The notes under the pieces were generated by a model. It ran no database searches, was not told where the DNA came from, and saw only the letters and a list, made by a program, of their open reading frames with translations. This document shows positions 43,173-51,308 of a stretch of 64,000 nt of DNA, piece after piece (position 1 is the stretch's first letter; every line of letters begins with the position of its first letter). Both the position numbers and the translations under genes were made by a program. This stretch comes from Clostridia bacterium (lineage in GTDB: Bacteria > Bacillota > Clostridia > Christensenellales > Borkfalkiaceae). The DNA is taken from assembly GCA_900770185.1 (NCBI GenBank), contig CAAGJM010000006.1, positions 131,223 to 195,222 on the forward strand. The letters are read 5' to 3'.

Positions 43173-44080
43173 AAGTTATAAATCTCCGCCTGTAACTTTT
43201 TGATTTCATCGAATTTAGATTGAATAAACTCCTTATTTTGAGCGGCGTAACCGTAATCGCGTTTTGTCCGCATTTTAAACAAAAAGGTTATTATGTTAGA
43301 ATATCCGCTTACGAGCTCTTCAGTTTTACCCTTTTCATCTTCAGAAAAAATATCGGAATTTATAAAACAGTATAAAGTCGTTCTTAAAATCTGAAGATAT
43401 TTTATTCTATCGTTTATGACCTTTTTAAAATTTTCGCCGCCGAACATTTCCGCTTCTAATTTACTGATGTTTTCGCCCGCAAAAATCGTTGCGCGCGCTA
43501 TTTTTTTACTCGCTTTTTTATCAAAAAGTTTGTTTTCCCGCTTCATGGGCGCGATTTTGCAAATTATTCGTGCAGAAGTGTTTTTCTTTGCAAGATGTCT
43601 GATAAACCCGTCGTTTGCCGCAAAAACGTCGGCAACGGGAACAGTTTTTTCCACATTCATATTGCTGTTGTTAAAATCCGCGTCTATTATCGAAAGCGTG
43701 CCCAAAATGTTATCGTAACCGATTATGACTAAAAAGTGTGGCGAATGCTCTTTAAGATAGGTTTCTTCTCTGTACGGAAGGAAGAAGCAATCCGCCGCCG
43801 CAAGAACCGGCGATCCGCCGTCGACGGCTTCGCGCACGCTTTTTTCGCTTAAAACGAAGTTTTTAATCGAGTATCCGAATACTTTACCTAAATTTTTTTC
43901 TTTTACGCCCGATAAATTAGTCGTGCTGAAATTTTTACCCGCAATTTTTGCAAAATAGGGCAATATACTTTCGCATCTTACGCCGAAAGCAGATACAGCC
44001 GACATAAGTCCCATATAATAACAGTTTATAAATCTGAAGGCGTTAAACGGCAATACGTTTTTTATTTTGTTACTTTCCAC
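43151..44080 (-). CDS. BtrH-like protein (C39 peptidase-like acyltransferase fold), copy 1
   Basis: 309 residues. The N-terminal half fits the BtrH_N pattern: FRFINCYYMGLMSA with a candidate catalytic Cys (about residue 20), later SPVLAAADCFFLPY, then HSPHFLVIIGYDNILGTLSIIDADF with His and Asp in the right order. In butirosin biosynthesis BtrH moves an acyl group from an acyl carrier protein to the amine of an aminoglycoside. The C-terminal half is helical. It overlaps the carrier-protein gene by 11 bases, which supports an ACP-dependent acyl transfer. Family placement is by motif and context. Confidence 0.65.
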   Translation of the reverse strand: MESNKIKNVLPFNAFRFINCYYMGLMSAVSAFGVRCESILPYFAKIAGKNFSTTNLSGVKEKNLGKVFGYSIKNFVLSEKSVREAVDGGSPVLAAADCFFLPYREETYLKEHSPHFLVIIGYDNILGTLSIIDADFNNSNMNVEKTVPVADVFAANDGFIRHLAKKNTSARIICKIAPMKRENKLFDKKASKKIARATIFAGENISKLEAEMFGGENFKKVINDRIKYLQILRTTLYCFINSDIFSEDEKGKTEELVSGYSNIITFLFKMRTKRDYGYAAQNKEFIQSKFDEIKKLQAEIYNLWAVKCV

Positions 44081-44306
44081 TTATTTTGCTCTCCGTTTTT
44101 TTAATAACGTCATCGACGGTCGCATACCTTTTATAGTCGAGTTCATCAAACCCGAACTCGATAGAATATTCTTCTTCTAACTTTAAAAGCGCGGAAACGA
44201 AAGAAAAACTATCTATGCTTAAAGACGCAAGCGGCGTAGTCTTATCAACCCGCTCGTTTTTCCCGGCACATGCGCCTTTTATCGCCGAAATAACCGCTTT
44301 AATCAT
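44070..44306 (-). CDS. Acyl carrier protein 1 (DSF attachment motif)
   Basis: A 78-residue four-helix carrier protein. The phosphopantetheine serine lies in LSIDSFSFVSALLKLEEEYSIEF: DSF instead of the usual DSL. Helix II with LLKLEEEY is canonical. It overlaps the ligase gene by four bases (ATGA) and the BtrH-like gene by eleven, placing it between the enzyme likely to load it and the one likely to unload it. Needs modification by a PPTase (candidate at 7840-8382). Confidence 0.82.
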   Translation of the reverse strand: MIKAVISAIKGACAGKNERVDKTTPLASLSIDSFSFVSALLKLEEEYSIEFGFDELDYKRYATVDDVIKKTESKISGK

Positions 44307-45532
44307 TTGCGCACCTTTTTAAGCGCGGTGCTCAATGCGATTTTATCGACTTTGTTTATTACTGTCGGTCTTAGTTTTGCAGGTACTTTCCTTTCCATTT
44401 CCGCTCTCAGAGCCTGAACGGATATATCTCCCGTATAATCTGCCGCAACGACGCTTAATCCGCCGCGAGTTTTCGTTTCGTATACGATTACGTCTTCTAC
44501 TTGCGCGCATTTTTTTATCATTCCTTCCGCTTCTTCGGGGAAAATATTAACCCCAGCGCGATTTATCATTCCGTCTTTTCTGCCGTCTATATAAAGATAA
44601 CCTTCGCTGTCTATATGCGCCATATCGCCGGTATAAAGCCAACCTTGCTTAATTTTACCCACGCCGCCGTGCACGTAACCTTGCATTACACAGGGTGATC
44701 TGACAGCCAGTTCGCCGTCGTCGATCTTTATTTCGACGTCGCCTATCGGCTTGCCAACGCTTCCTGCTTTTTTTAAAAAATCTTTCGGCAAAAGCGCGCT
44801 TACCCGAGGCGAGTGTTCGGTTAAACCGTACACGTTATAAAATTCGGTGCCGATGAATTTTTTCGCTAATTTTTCAGCGATAAAAGGGTTCAATCTCTCC
44901 CCACTTATCGACGCGACTTTAAGGTTCGGCATTTCGCTCTGGACGCTTGACAGCGCGTCGAACACGGTTGGGGTGGAACAAAAAACGTCAATTTCGTTTT
45001 CTTTTAAAAATTTAATCAGGCGCGACGGGACGAACGCTTCTTCATAAAAATAAATTCTAAGCCCTTTTGTAAGCGCAAACAGCAGTTCCCCGACAAGCGC
45101 GGAAACATGGCTCAGCGGGCGCATTATACATATACTTTTGCAACCCGTCACGTCGAAATATCCGTCGATATATTCAAGGTTGGTTATAACGTTTTTATCA
45201 GATAAAATAATCCCTTTTGCATTGCCCGTCGTTCCACCCGTAAGCATGACGAACGCCGCTTCAAGGTAAGTTTCAGACGTTAAATATCCGCCGAAAAGCC
45301 TTCCGTCGCCGTAATCTTTATCGTAGGGAACGCAGGTTGCCCCGCTCGCTATCGCGCGAAGAACAGCTTTTGCGTTTTCGAGTTTACTCGGTTTATCGCA
45401 CACTTCGATTTTACCTGTCTTTTTAGCGCATTGATATTCCATAATGTCGGCGTAAGTCGTATAACATTGCGGAAAAGCCGTCGCATATGAAAAGGTAGTC
45501 AGTTTGTTTTTGAGATAGTCCCATAGTTTCAT
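44303..45532 (-). CDS. AMP-dependent synthetase/ligase (ANL family)
   Basis: A 409-residue adenylating enzyme. P-loop LTGGTTGNAKGIILSDKN (about 97), YNVYGLTEHSP (A5), YTGDMAHIDSEGYLYIDGRKDGMINRAGVNIFPEEAE (A7-A8) and the catalytic lysine region ending TALKKVRK. It is about 100 residues shorter than acyl-CoA synthetases, missing most of the N-terminal lobe, and has Asn where a Lys or Ser is common in the P-loop. Between two carrier-protein genes, it most likely loads an acid or amino acid onto a carrier. Substrate unknown. Confidence 0.87.
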   Translation of the reverse strand: MKLWDYLKNKLTTFSYATAFPQCYTTYADIMEYQCAKKTGKIEVCDKPSKLENAKAVLRAIASGATCVPYDKDYGDGRLFGGYLTSETYLEAAFVMLTGGTTGNAKGIILSDKNVITNLEYIDGYFDVTGCKSICIMRPLSHVSALVGELLFALTKGLRIYFYEEAFVPSRLIKFLKENEIDVFCSTPTVFDALSSVQSEMPNLKVASISGERLNPFIAEKLAKKFIGTEFYNVYGLTEHSPRVSALLPKDFLKKAGSVGKPIGDVEIKIDDGELAVRSPCVMQGYVHGGVGKIKQGWLYTGDMAHIDSEGYLYIDGRKDGMINRAGVNIFPEEAEGMIKKCAQVEDVIVYETKTRGGLSVVAADYTGDISVQALRAEMERKVPAKLRPTVINKVDKIALSTALKKVRK

Positions 45533-45759
45533 AAATATTTCTCCGTCAACGCGACAACGTCGTTTAAAGTTTTTATAGTTTCGGGGTTAAGGTCGTCGTC
45601 GTCAAAAACGATGCCGAAACACTCTTCTATTTTTATCAGCAGCACGACGAGCGACAGACTGTCCACCCCGCTTGATTTTAAATTGTCGCAGCCGTTTAAA
45701 GAAACCTCTAAGTTCTCTTCCGCTATTTTTTTAATCTTCTTTATCGTAGTTTTACGCAT
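45529..45759 (-). CDS. Acyl carrier protein 2
   Basis: A 76-residue carrier protein with the motif SSGVDSLSLVVLLIKIEECFGI. The canonical DSL serine is present, and the acidic helix II/III region (DDDDLNPETIKTLNDV) is typical. Overlaps the ligase gene by four bases and the second BtrH-like gene by eight. Two different carriers in one operon suggest two acyl units or two stages. Confidence 0.85.
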   Translation of the reverse strand: MRKTTIKKIKKIAEENLEVSLNGCDNLKSSGVDSLSLVVLLIKIEECFGIVFDDDDLNPETIKTLNDVVALTEKYL

Positions 45760-46552
45760 AGGTCATCACCTTTGAAAATTCGCGCTCGTAATTATAAATA
45801 TCCGTAAGCGCGGACGAAACGAGCAGCTCATCGAACTTTCTTTTTAAACTCATTTTTCTAAGCGATAGTTGTAGATTCTCCGCCGCGCCTATTATTATAT
45901 CGAGAAAGGCTACGGCGTCGCCGTTTTCCGCCCTACTCGATAAATATTCCCTTACCCGCGCCCGCGTTATTTTCATAAGCTGAAGAGCGCCGTCCGTTTT
46001 TTCCGCGGGAAGCGAAAGTCGGAAATCAAAACTTTGATTTACGACGCAAAATCTTATATCGTCGTCTATCTCTTTTTTAACGCCCGAAAACTCGTATATT
46101 AAAATCTCGCCGCCGTAGTATTTTAAAAACTCTTCCTTATCCATTTCTCCGCAAGTTAAGGGATAATGATTTATCCACTTCAAATTATCAAAGCAGACGT
46201 AATGGTCTTCGCGCCATGGTTTAAACTTATATCTTTCGTAAAAATCGGCGTTTAATCGAACTAAAACCAGATTTTCGCCGCCGCCCGAAATTATAGACAG
46301 GGCTTCTTTTTTATCGGCGTGCAGAATTTTGTGTTTGGTTATTCCGTATTTCTCGGACAAATCTTGAACTTTTATAAGCCCGTCGAAGGTTTCGTATCTC
46401 GCCCCGTTTAAAAAAGCGGAAAAGATTTTTTTCATCGGAATAAAAGAGCGCGCGTAGAAAACCTTCGGCGGAAGATATTTTTTTATCCAGGCTAAAAAAT
46501 AATTTTCAACGCAGGTCGTGCCTAAACAGGCGGATAATTCTTCTTTATTCAT
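45752..46552 (-). CDS. BtrH-like protein (C39 peptidase-like fold), copy 2
   Basis: 266 residues. An N-terminal Cys in TTCVENYFLAWIKKYLPPKVF, NLVLVRLNADFYERY in the place of the BtrH value-D-YLP strand, then REDHYVCFDNLKWINHYPL giving His and Asn/Asp in order. The helical C-terminal region (QLMKITRARVREYLSS...LQLSLRKMSLKRKF) resembles that of copy 1. Sequence identity to copy 1 is low, so each may serve one carrier protein. Assignment is weaker than for copy 1. Confidence 0.5.
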   Translation of the reverse strand: MNKEELSACLGTTCVENYFLAWIKKYLPPKVFYARSFIPMKKIFSAFLNGARYETFDGLIKVQDLSEKYGITKHKILHADKKEALSIISGGGENLVLVRLNADFYERYKFKPWREDHYVCFDNLKWINHYPLTCGEMDKEEFLKYYGGEILIYEFSGVKKEIDDDIRFCVVNQSFDFRLSLPAEKTDGALQLMKITRARVREYLSSRAENGDAVAFLDIIIGAAENLQLSLRKMSLKRKFDELLVSSALTDIYNYEREFSKVMTYA

Positions 46553-47593
46553 TTATATCTCCTTTAACGCTTCCGTGCCCGCACACTCCGTTATCCGCTT
46601 GTATACTGATTTACAAAAAGTGTAAGCGCGCTTATTATAATAATCGTAAACGGGCGGTTGAGCAACGTTTCCGCGCGGAAAAAACATAGCATAGTCTCCG
46701 CCGAAACATTCGTAAACCTGTCCCGCAACGACGGCGAATTCTTTTTCGATATCGTACTTTTTAATAAGCTCGTTTAATTTTATTTTATCGATTGCGCCGC
46801 TGTTTAACAAATAGTATATATCCGCAAGTTTATAAAGGTCTGAATCTTTTCCACGCTCCACCATAAAGTAAAGCGTGCTCTCCTTGTATTGGTGCAAAAT
46901 AAGGTGAATTAAAAACCTTTCTTTATCGGGCAAACGGGCGGGGAAATCGACGCTTTCGTTAAGACGAGTTTTTAATATATCCCTTATAACGTCCTCATAT
47001 TCGTTAGGAGTGTTTCCCAGCGAAAAATTGACGTCTACTTCGATAAAGGGGAATTCGGGATCGCCCGTTTTTTTAACGAACGGCGCAACTTCGCCTCTGT
47101 TTAATCGTCTGTTTAAAATTTCGGCGCGACTGAAAGGAACTATTTCGCCACTGTCTAAGTTAAACCTTCCTTGTGTAAGTCCGATGTCTTTAAGCGCGTT
47201 TTCTACTTTCCCGACGTGTTTTTGTTCGGTTAAAATATCCACGTCGTTTGCACCGCGCTCGCCGGGCTCATAAAAAACAAATTCGTCAGAATAATTAAAA
47301 ACCGTGCCTTTCAAAAAAACGTATTCGCCGCCTATTTCGTTTAATTTTTTAGCTATTTCTTTAACGTGGTCTTTAAAAAGCGCGCGTTTTCTTTTTTGCT
47401 TCAGATACGCTTCTTTCAGCGACTTTTCGATTTTCGGGTGAAGGTTTATTTTCAACTTTTTCGCGCGGTTATAAACTAACCCCGCAACGCGGTGATATTC
47501 GCAAAACCCGATAATTTCGTAAGGGTCGGGTAAAAAATCGGGAATTTTATTTTTTAAAACGGATATAATCCACTCGAAATTTTTATCGTTCAT
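46553..47593 (-). CDS. Uncharacterised nucleotidyltransferase-like protein (NTP_transf_5 type)
   Basis: A 346-residue protein. The pattern EYVFLKGTVFNYSDEFVFYEPGERGANDVDILT matches the family's LKG...R..DiDlLv active-site region (Asp-x-Asp as DVDIL). A helical start (HRVAGLVYNRAKKL) and PAFPFIEVDVNFSL-like strand with second acidic site follow. Such genes often sit in peptide or glycan biosynthesis loci. It overlaps the kinase gene by four bases. Actual substrate unknown; nucleotide transfer to a small molecule or protein is possible. Confidence 0.7.
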   Translation of the reverse strand: MNDKNFEWIISVLKNKIPDFLPDPYEIIGFCEYHRVAGLVYNRAKKLKINLHPKIEKSLKEAYLKQKRKRALFKDHVKEIAKKLNEIGGEYVFLKGTVFNYSDEFVFYEPGERGANDVDILTEQKHVGKVENALKDIGLTQGRFNLDSGEIVPFSRAEILNRRLNRGEVAPFVKKTGDPEFPFIEVDVNFSLGNTPNEYEDVIRDILKTRLNESVDFPARLPDKERFLIHLILHQYKESTLYFMVERGKDSDLYKLADIYYLLNSGAIDKIKLNELIKKYDIEKEFAVVAGQVYECFGGDYAMFFPRGNVAQPPVYDYYNKRAYTFCKSVYKRITECAGTEALKEI

Positions 47594-48222
47594 TTTATAA
47601 CCCCGCTTAATTTATTTTTTATAACTTCAAATGGTATTTCAGGCGTTAAAGAAGTGTCGAGTACTGTAAAATCGTTCTTTTTCGCTATTTTTAAAAAACC
47701 TTTCGCAACGTTTTTAAGCAGTGCTTCGTCAAGATGCCTCGTCGCTTCGTCAGGTCGGTTTTTAATTCTCTGAACGGCAAGCGTGGGGTCAACGTAACAA
47801 AGAAAAGTCGCGTCCGGTTTGATAATATGCTCGGCAGCCGAGAAAAACCACCTTTCACGCGTGTATCCGCGCGCCAGCATATTGACGAGCGACGTAAAAA
47901 TATATCTGTCGCTTATAACGATTTTACCTTCACGCAAATTCGGCTCGATAACTTCAAACGAGTGCTGAATTCTATCCGACATGGTAAGCAACTGCACCGC
48001 CCGATAGTCAATATCGTCGTGGCATGGCGAGTACATCATTTTCTGGAACAGTTTCGTCTTTCTGGATAAGTCGGTCGGCTGCTTGACCGTTATCACCGCG
48101 CCTTCGCCGTAAACGCCCTTCAAGTAACTCTCCGTAAGGTTTATAAGCGTGGTTTTGCCCGCACCGTCCGTTCCCTCAAAAACAATAAGTTTTCCGCCGT
48201 AGCAGTGTTTTTTAAGTTTCAT
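47590..48222 (-). CDS. Thymidylate kinase-like P-loop kinase
   Basis: 210 residues with Walker A FEGTDGAGKTTLI (about 15-27), DRYIFTSLVNMLARGY (DR(Y/H) motif) and a LID region RPDEATRH. The fold matches dTMP kinase, but the gene is embedded in a specialised operon, so a nucleotide-like or sugar substrate other than dTMP is plausible. Overlaps its neighbours by 4 and 11 bases. Confidence 0.75.
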   Translation of the reverse strand: MKLKKHCYGGKLIVFEGTDGAGKTTLINLTESYLKGVYGEGAVITVKQPTDLSRKTKLFQKMMYSPCHDDIDYRAVQLLTMSDRIQHSFEVIEPNLREGKIVISDRYIFTSLVNMLARGYTRERWFFSAAEHIIKPDATFLCYVDPTLAVQRIKNRPDEATRHLDEALLKNVAKGFLKIAKKNDFTVLDTSLTPEIPFEVIKNKLSGVIK

Positions 48223-48736
48223 CTTCTCTATTCCCTTTCAAAATAATTTTTTTGTTTTCATAGTTTAACGAATTCACGACTTCGCCGCTGTTGTTCAAAT
48301 CGGCTTTTGCCCGAACCGTTTTTAAGTCGCAAAATTCCGCTTCTGCGTTCGTCACGCCGCTTTGCCCGGAAGCCTTGGCTTCATTCTCGCCGTCTAATAC
48401 TTTAATTTCTCCGCCCGCGCCGTCCCGCTTAACAAAGAAGGCTTTTTTAACGACGGCGTAAAACGTCAGGCTCAGACTACTCGCGGTAAGCCATAATTCT
48501 ATAAAATTTTTTTTATTTGAAAGGTCCGGGCGCGCAATTTTAAAGTACAAAAACGTGAGTACAAAGCCGACCGAAAACGGGATGAAAACTATTATTCTTT
48601 CCGTAAACGATTTATTATTTTTACCACCCGCTTTTTTCAGCGGAATTTTTAAAAACTCCGTCAAGGCGCAAATAATCGCCGCCAACGCGACGGTTTCTGC
48701 GCCGTAGTCGGAAAACAGTCTTATAACTTCGCTCAT
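48212..48736 (-). CDS. Small membrane protein (holin-like topology)
   Basis: 174 residues from the ATG at 48736, preceded by GGGAG. Three hydrophobic helices (about 12-30, 48-68, 85-105) followed by a soluble tail of about 65 residues rich in Glu, Lys and Asn (VLDGENEAKASGQSG). It resembles small phage holin-like membrane proteins in topology only; no family was recognised. Placed between the beta-helix protein and the kinase in the operon; could serve export or membrane attachment. Confidence 0.55.
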   Translation of the reverse strand: MSEVIRLFSDYGAETVALAAIICALTEFLKIPLKKAGGKNNKSFTERIIVFIPFSVGFVLTFLYFKIARPDLSNKKNFIELWLTASSLSLTFYAVVKKAFFVKRDGAGGEIKVLDGENEAKASGQSGVTNAEAEFCDLKTVRAKADLNNSGEVVNSLNYENKKIILKGNREDET

Positions 48737-48738
48737 AA

Positions 48739-49986
48739 CTACTCCCGTATAGTGCAAACCATCGTTTCATCAAGTTCGGCAAGCATACGCGCGTCCGCCG
48801 AACTTGTATGCTCGACCGCGTTTCCATTTAAAGCAAACAGATTACCGCTAACCATGCCTATCTGCGGATTTAAAAACAAACCGCAGGTTTTTACCGTTTT
48901 GATAACGTTATTTGAAATTATCGAGCCCGTCGCGGCTTTATCCGCCGCATATACCCCGCAACCCCTTTGCATTGCATTAAGCGGCAGTAAACATTCCATA
49001 TAGTTTTCACTTATTATCACGTTTGGAGCGGTAAGTTCGATAAAGCGAACGTTTCTGCCGGTCGACGTTAAAGTGTTGCCAATGACCGTCGCGCCCTTTC
49101 CGTTTACAACCGCGCACCTGCCGACGAGTGTATGTGTTGCGAGCAGTTTGTTGCCCGAAATTTTTGCGTACTCGCCCAAACTTAATACGGCAACGCTTTT
49201 CCCCGCCCATTCGGCAACGACGTTGTTGGCGGCTATTATCGTGTAGTTTCCGTCGTTTATTATCCCGAAAGCGTGCGCGTGCTCTTTAACTTTGCCGCTC
49301 ATTTGGGTGCCGTTCGCCTTGATATTGTTTCCTATTATCCGCCCGAAACGCCCGTTCGTGTAAACGCCGACCGCGCGCTGATTTTCGCCCACGCCGTCCA
49401 TAAACGAGAACACGTAGTTGTCCTGAAAACTTACGCTGTTTGCAAGGTAGTTATAAAACGCCGCCGTATACGCAGGTTTATCGAAGTTCTCGGCGCGGCA
49501 GTCGATTTTAAAGAAGCAGCCCGATATGGAAACGTGATCCGCACGCGTTTCCATATGCGTATCCAGGTTGCCGTTGTTATAAACGCCCACCGCGTTTATC
49601 AGGCTTTTAGCGTATATTTCGATATGGCAATTTATGAATTTTACCCCGTAAGCGGTGTTATAAAAGGCGGCGAAAGTCTTTTCGGAATTCGTTTGATTTA
49701 AAACGTTTACGCGAATTCTTAAATTTCTGACTTCGCTGTACCGCGCCTGAGAACCGAAGTAAAACAACGCGTAATCGAACCCCGTGCAGTCTTCCACGTC
49801 AAACGTAAGTTCCGCGCCGCCGCCGTCGATAACGGTGTGCTCTTTATCGACGGTTATTATCGCTTTCACGTAATTGCGCCCGACGAACAAATTGCTCGTT
49901 TTTTCCACGGTGTAAGCGGCGGATTTATCGATTTTTATCTCGCTGCCCGCACCCGTTTTGAATTTTTCAATCAAGTCGTTTATCAT
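48739..49986 (-). CDS. Right-handed beta-helix protein
   Basis: A 415-residue protein without signal peptide. Regular beta-helix turns: TVIDGGGAELTFDV, GVKFINCHIEIYAKS, HVSISGCFFKIDC, SVSFQDNYVF, RIIGNNIKANG, YTIIAANNVV, ATVIGNTLTS, VIISENYMEC, IISNNVIKTV. The start (MINDLIEKFKTGAGSEIKIDKS) looks like an oligomerisation or attachment tip as in tail-spike-type proteins. GGAGATG lies before the ATG. It may be a polysaccharide-active or binding protein; no catalytic site can be named. Confidence 0.7.
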   Translation of the reverse strand: MINDLIEKFKTGAGSEIKIDKSAAYTVEKTSNLFVGRNYVKAIITVDKEHTVIDGGGAELTFDVEDCTGFDYALFYFGSQARYSEVRNLRIRVNVLNQTNSEKTFAAFYNTAYGVKFINCHIEIYAKSLINAVGVYNNGNLDTHMETRADHVSISGCFFKIDCRAENFDKPAYTAAFYNYLANSVSFQDNYVFSFMDGVGENQRAVGVYTNGRFGRIIGNNIKANGTQMSGKVKEHAHAFGIINDGNYTIIAANNVVAEWAGKSVAVLSLGEYAKISGNKLLATHTLVGRCAVVNGKGATVIGNTLTSTGRNVRFIELTAPNVIISENYMECLLPLNAMQRGCGVYAADKAATGSIISNNVIKTVKTCGLFLNPQIGMVSGNLFALNGNAVEHTSSADARMLAELDETMVCTIRE

Positions 49987-49996
49987 AACATCTCCT

Positions 49997-50356
49997 TTAT
50001 TCGCTTGCTAAAACTTCTTCTTTCGTAGCGAACCCGTAGTAAATAAACATGTCGTAAATTTTGTTTGTCAACTCTTTTTTAAGCCGAAAATAAGTGCTTT
50101 CGGAAACGGGCAACCGATACATAACGTCCTTGTCGCGCCGTCCCGAAATTATAACTTCGCTAAGTATTTGTTTTGTGCAGTCGCACTCTTCGGTCGATAA
50201 AACGTCCGTAAGAATTCCGTTTAACGCCTTAACTTCTTTCGTCAGCGCGATTTTTCGTTTTTCTCCGCCGAAAATCACGCTTGCGCTGTCGCCCGATAAA
50301 CGATTTTTGAATTGATAATAAACCTGCAACAAAAACTTAACTTCGCTTTTTTTCAC
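49997..50356 (-). CDS. ArpU-like regulator (GTG start)
   Basis: About 119 residues from the GTG at 50356, seven bases after GGGGG; a TTG at 50428 is the alternative. The C-terminal half reads DKDVMYRLPVSESTYFRLKKELTNKIYDMFIYYGF, the ArpU/late phage regulator-like helix-turn-helix pattern, and the N-terminal half is helical (EVKFLLQVYYQFKNRL). ArpU proteins activate late genes in phages of Gram-positive bacteria. Here it follows the split sigma genes directly and may be the third transcription factor of the operon. Confidence 0.55.
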   Translation of the reverse strand: MKKSEVKFLLQVYYQFKNRLSGDSASVIFGGEKRKIALTKEVKALNGILTDVLSTEECDCTKQILSEVIISGRRDKDVMYRLPVSESTYFRLKKELTNKIYDMFIYYGFATKEEVLASE

Positions 50357-50447
50357 GCTTTTCCCCCGTCGGGGCTGAAATTTGCCCTTAAAAATCTTTT
50401 CATAATTAAAAACGAATCGAAAAAGCAAAATCTAACCCTTTTTAAAA

Positions 50448-50663
50448 TTATTTTTTTGTTTTTTTGTCACTCGACTCCGTAATTTTAAATTTTGAAATGT
50501 TTTTTACTATATGTAAGCATAAAACCTGTTTTAAATCTTCGTCAAACCTGCCGTTCACAACCGAAAGTTTGTTAATGAGCGGCATATATTTCACTATGAT
50601 ATTTTCTACCGCCTTTTCGTCACCGTTTACGGCGGATATTAAAACTTCGTTAAAATCAGTCAT
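50448..50663 (-). CDS. Sigma-factor region-2-like small protein (HTH_16, RsoA/YvrHa type)
   Basis: A 71-residue protein: DFNEVLISAVNGDEKAVENIIVKYMPLINKLS followed by GRFDEDLKQVLCLHIVKNISKFKI. This is the HTH_16 pattern found in conjugative elements and in RsoA (YvrHa), which supplies sigma region 2 to a separate region-4 protein. AAAGGAG precedes the ATG and it overlaps the sigma gene by eight bases, so the two are made together. Confidence 0.75.
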   Translation of the reverse strand: MTDFNEVLISAVNGDEKAVENIIVKYMPLINKLSVVNGRFDEDLKQVLCLHIVKNISKFKITESSDKKTKK

Positions 50664-51021
50664 TTTTCGTCTCCTTTAACGCGGCTTTCAGTTTGCGTAG
50701 CGTTTTATACCGCATATTGTAAACGTAAGACCCGCTTTTATTCAATTTTTGCGCAATGTCTTCGGGCGTAAGCCGTTCGACGAACGATAACCTAATAATC
50801 TCTTTTTCGCGCATAGTTAAAACGTTAAACGCAGAATATAAATCTTCGTTTTCAAAATCGAAATCGGTTTTATCGATACAAAAATCGCTTTCGCTTACCA
50901 TGTTCTCATCTAACGGCTGCGTATCCGCCCCCGCATAAAGTTTTCTTAAATAATCAACGCGCGCCCGCCTTAAAATCGTCGTAAGCCACGCGGTGAATTC
51001 GTTTTGCAAATAGTTACTCAT
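50656..51021 (-). CDS. Sigma-70 family protein with region 4 (split sigma partner, SigO/YvrI-like)
   Basis: A 121-residue protein. NEFTAWLTTILRRARVDYLRKL resembles the end of region 2, then an acidic linker, then a clear region 4 helix-turn-helix: LTMREKEIIRLSFVERLTPEDIAQKLNKSGSYVYNMRYKTLRKL. It is far too short for a full sigma factor, and its neighbour at 50448-50663 supplies the missing helices, as in the Bacillus SigO-RsoA two-part sigma factor. First gene of the operon (GGAGG before the ATG); probably drives the operon or a dedicated regulon. Confidence 0.8.
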   Translation of the reverse strand: MSNYLQNEFTAWLTTILRRARVDYLRKLYAGADTQPLDENMVSESDFCIDKTDFDFENEDLYSAFNVLTMREKEIIRLSFVERLTPEDIAQKLNKSGSYVYNMRYKTLRKLKAALKETKND

Positions 51022-51088
51022 ATAAACCTCCGTTTTTTATTTTTTTAATCACGAAGGTTTATGGGCGGCGGCCGCGCGTAATTTTTTG

Positions 51089-51302
51089 CAAAAATAAAAA
51101 CGCCGCTAAAAGTCGTCCTATCAAGACGGCTTAAAGCAGCATTTTTATAAAATGCTAAGTAAGCACAAAAAAGTATTCGGTTGACCCCGCTTGCCGCTAT
51201 GTAAGCGAAACTATCTTCATAGTTCCCCCCCAACAGTCACAATGAACGCACACAAATCAGAATATCAACTTGCAACTATTTTGTGCAAATTTATTTTTTA
51301 TT
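51089..51302 (-). ncRNA. Candidate structured noncoding RNA (about 210 nt) upstream of the split sigma operon
   Basis: A GC-rich block in an AT-rich gap. On the minus strand: hairpin AACTAT-GAAG-ATAGTT (51218-51233 region), CGCTT...AAGCG, conserved-looking single-strand GGGGTCAACCG, perfect hairpin AGCATTTT-ATA-AAAATGCT, then a 16-bp imperfect stem (51101-51140) followed by GTTTTTATTTTT, a good intrinsic terminator. A promoter precedes it. It looks like one free-standing RNA; length and architecture recall the raiA motif of Firmicutes, a match made from memory only. Confidence 0.5.
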
Positions 51303-51308
51303 ATCTAT

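Noticed and set aside
42624..51021. Prophage remnant
   Set aside because: ArpU-like, holin-like and beta-helix genes hint at phage, but there is no terminase, portal, capsid, tail or integrase gene, and carrier-protein and ligase genes are not phage functions. Recruitment of phage parts remains possible.
51045..51233. 62-codon minus-strand ORF
   Set aside because: It coincides with serial hairpins and an intrinsic terminator of the candidate ncRNA, and has no proper ribosome site or ATG start.
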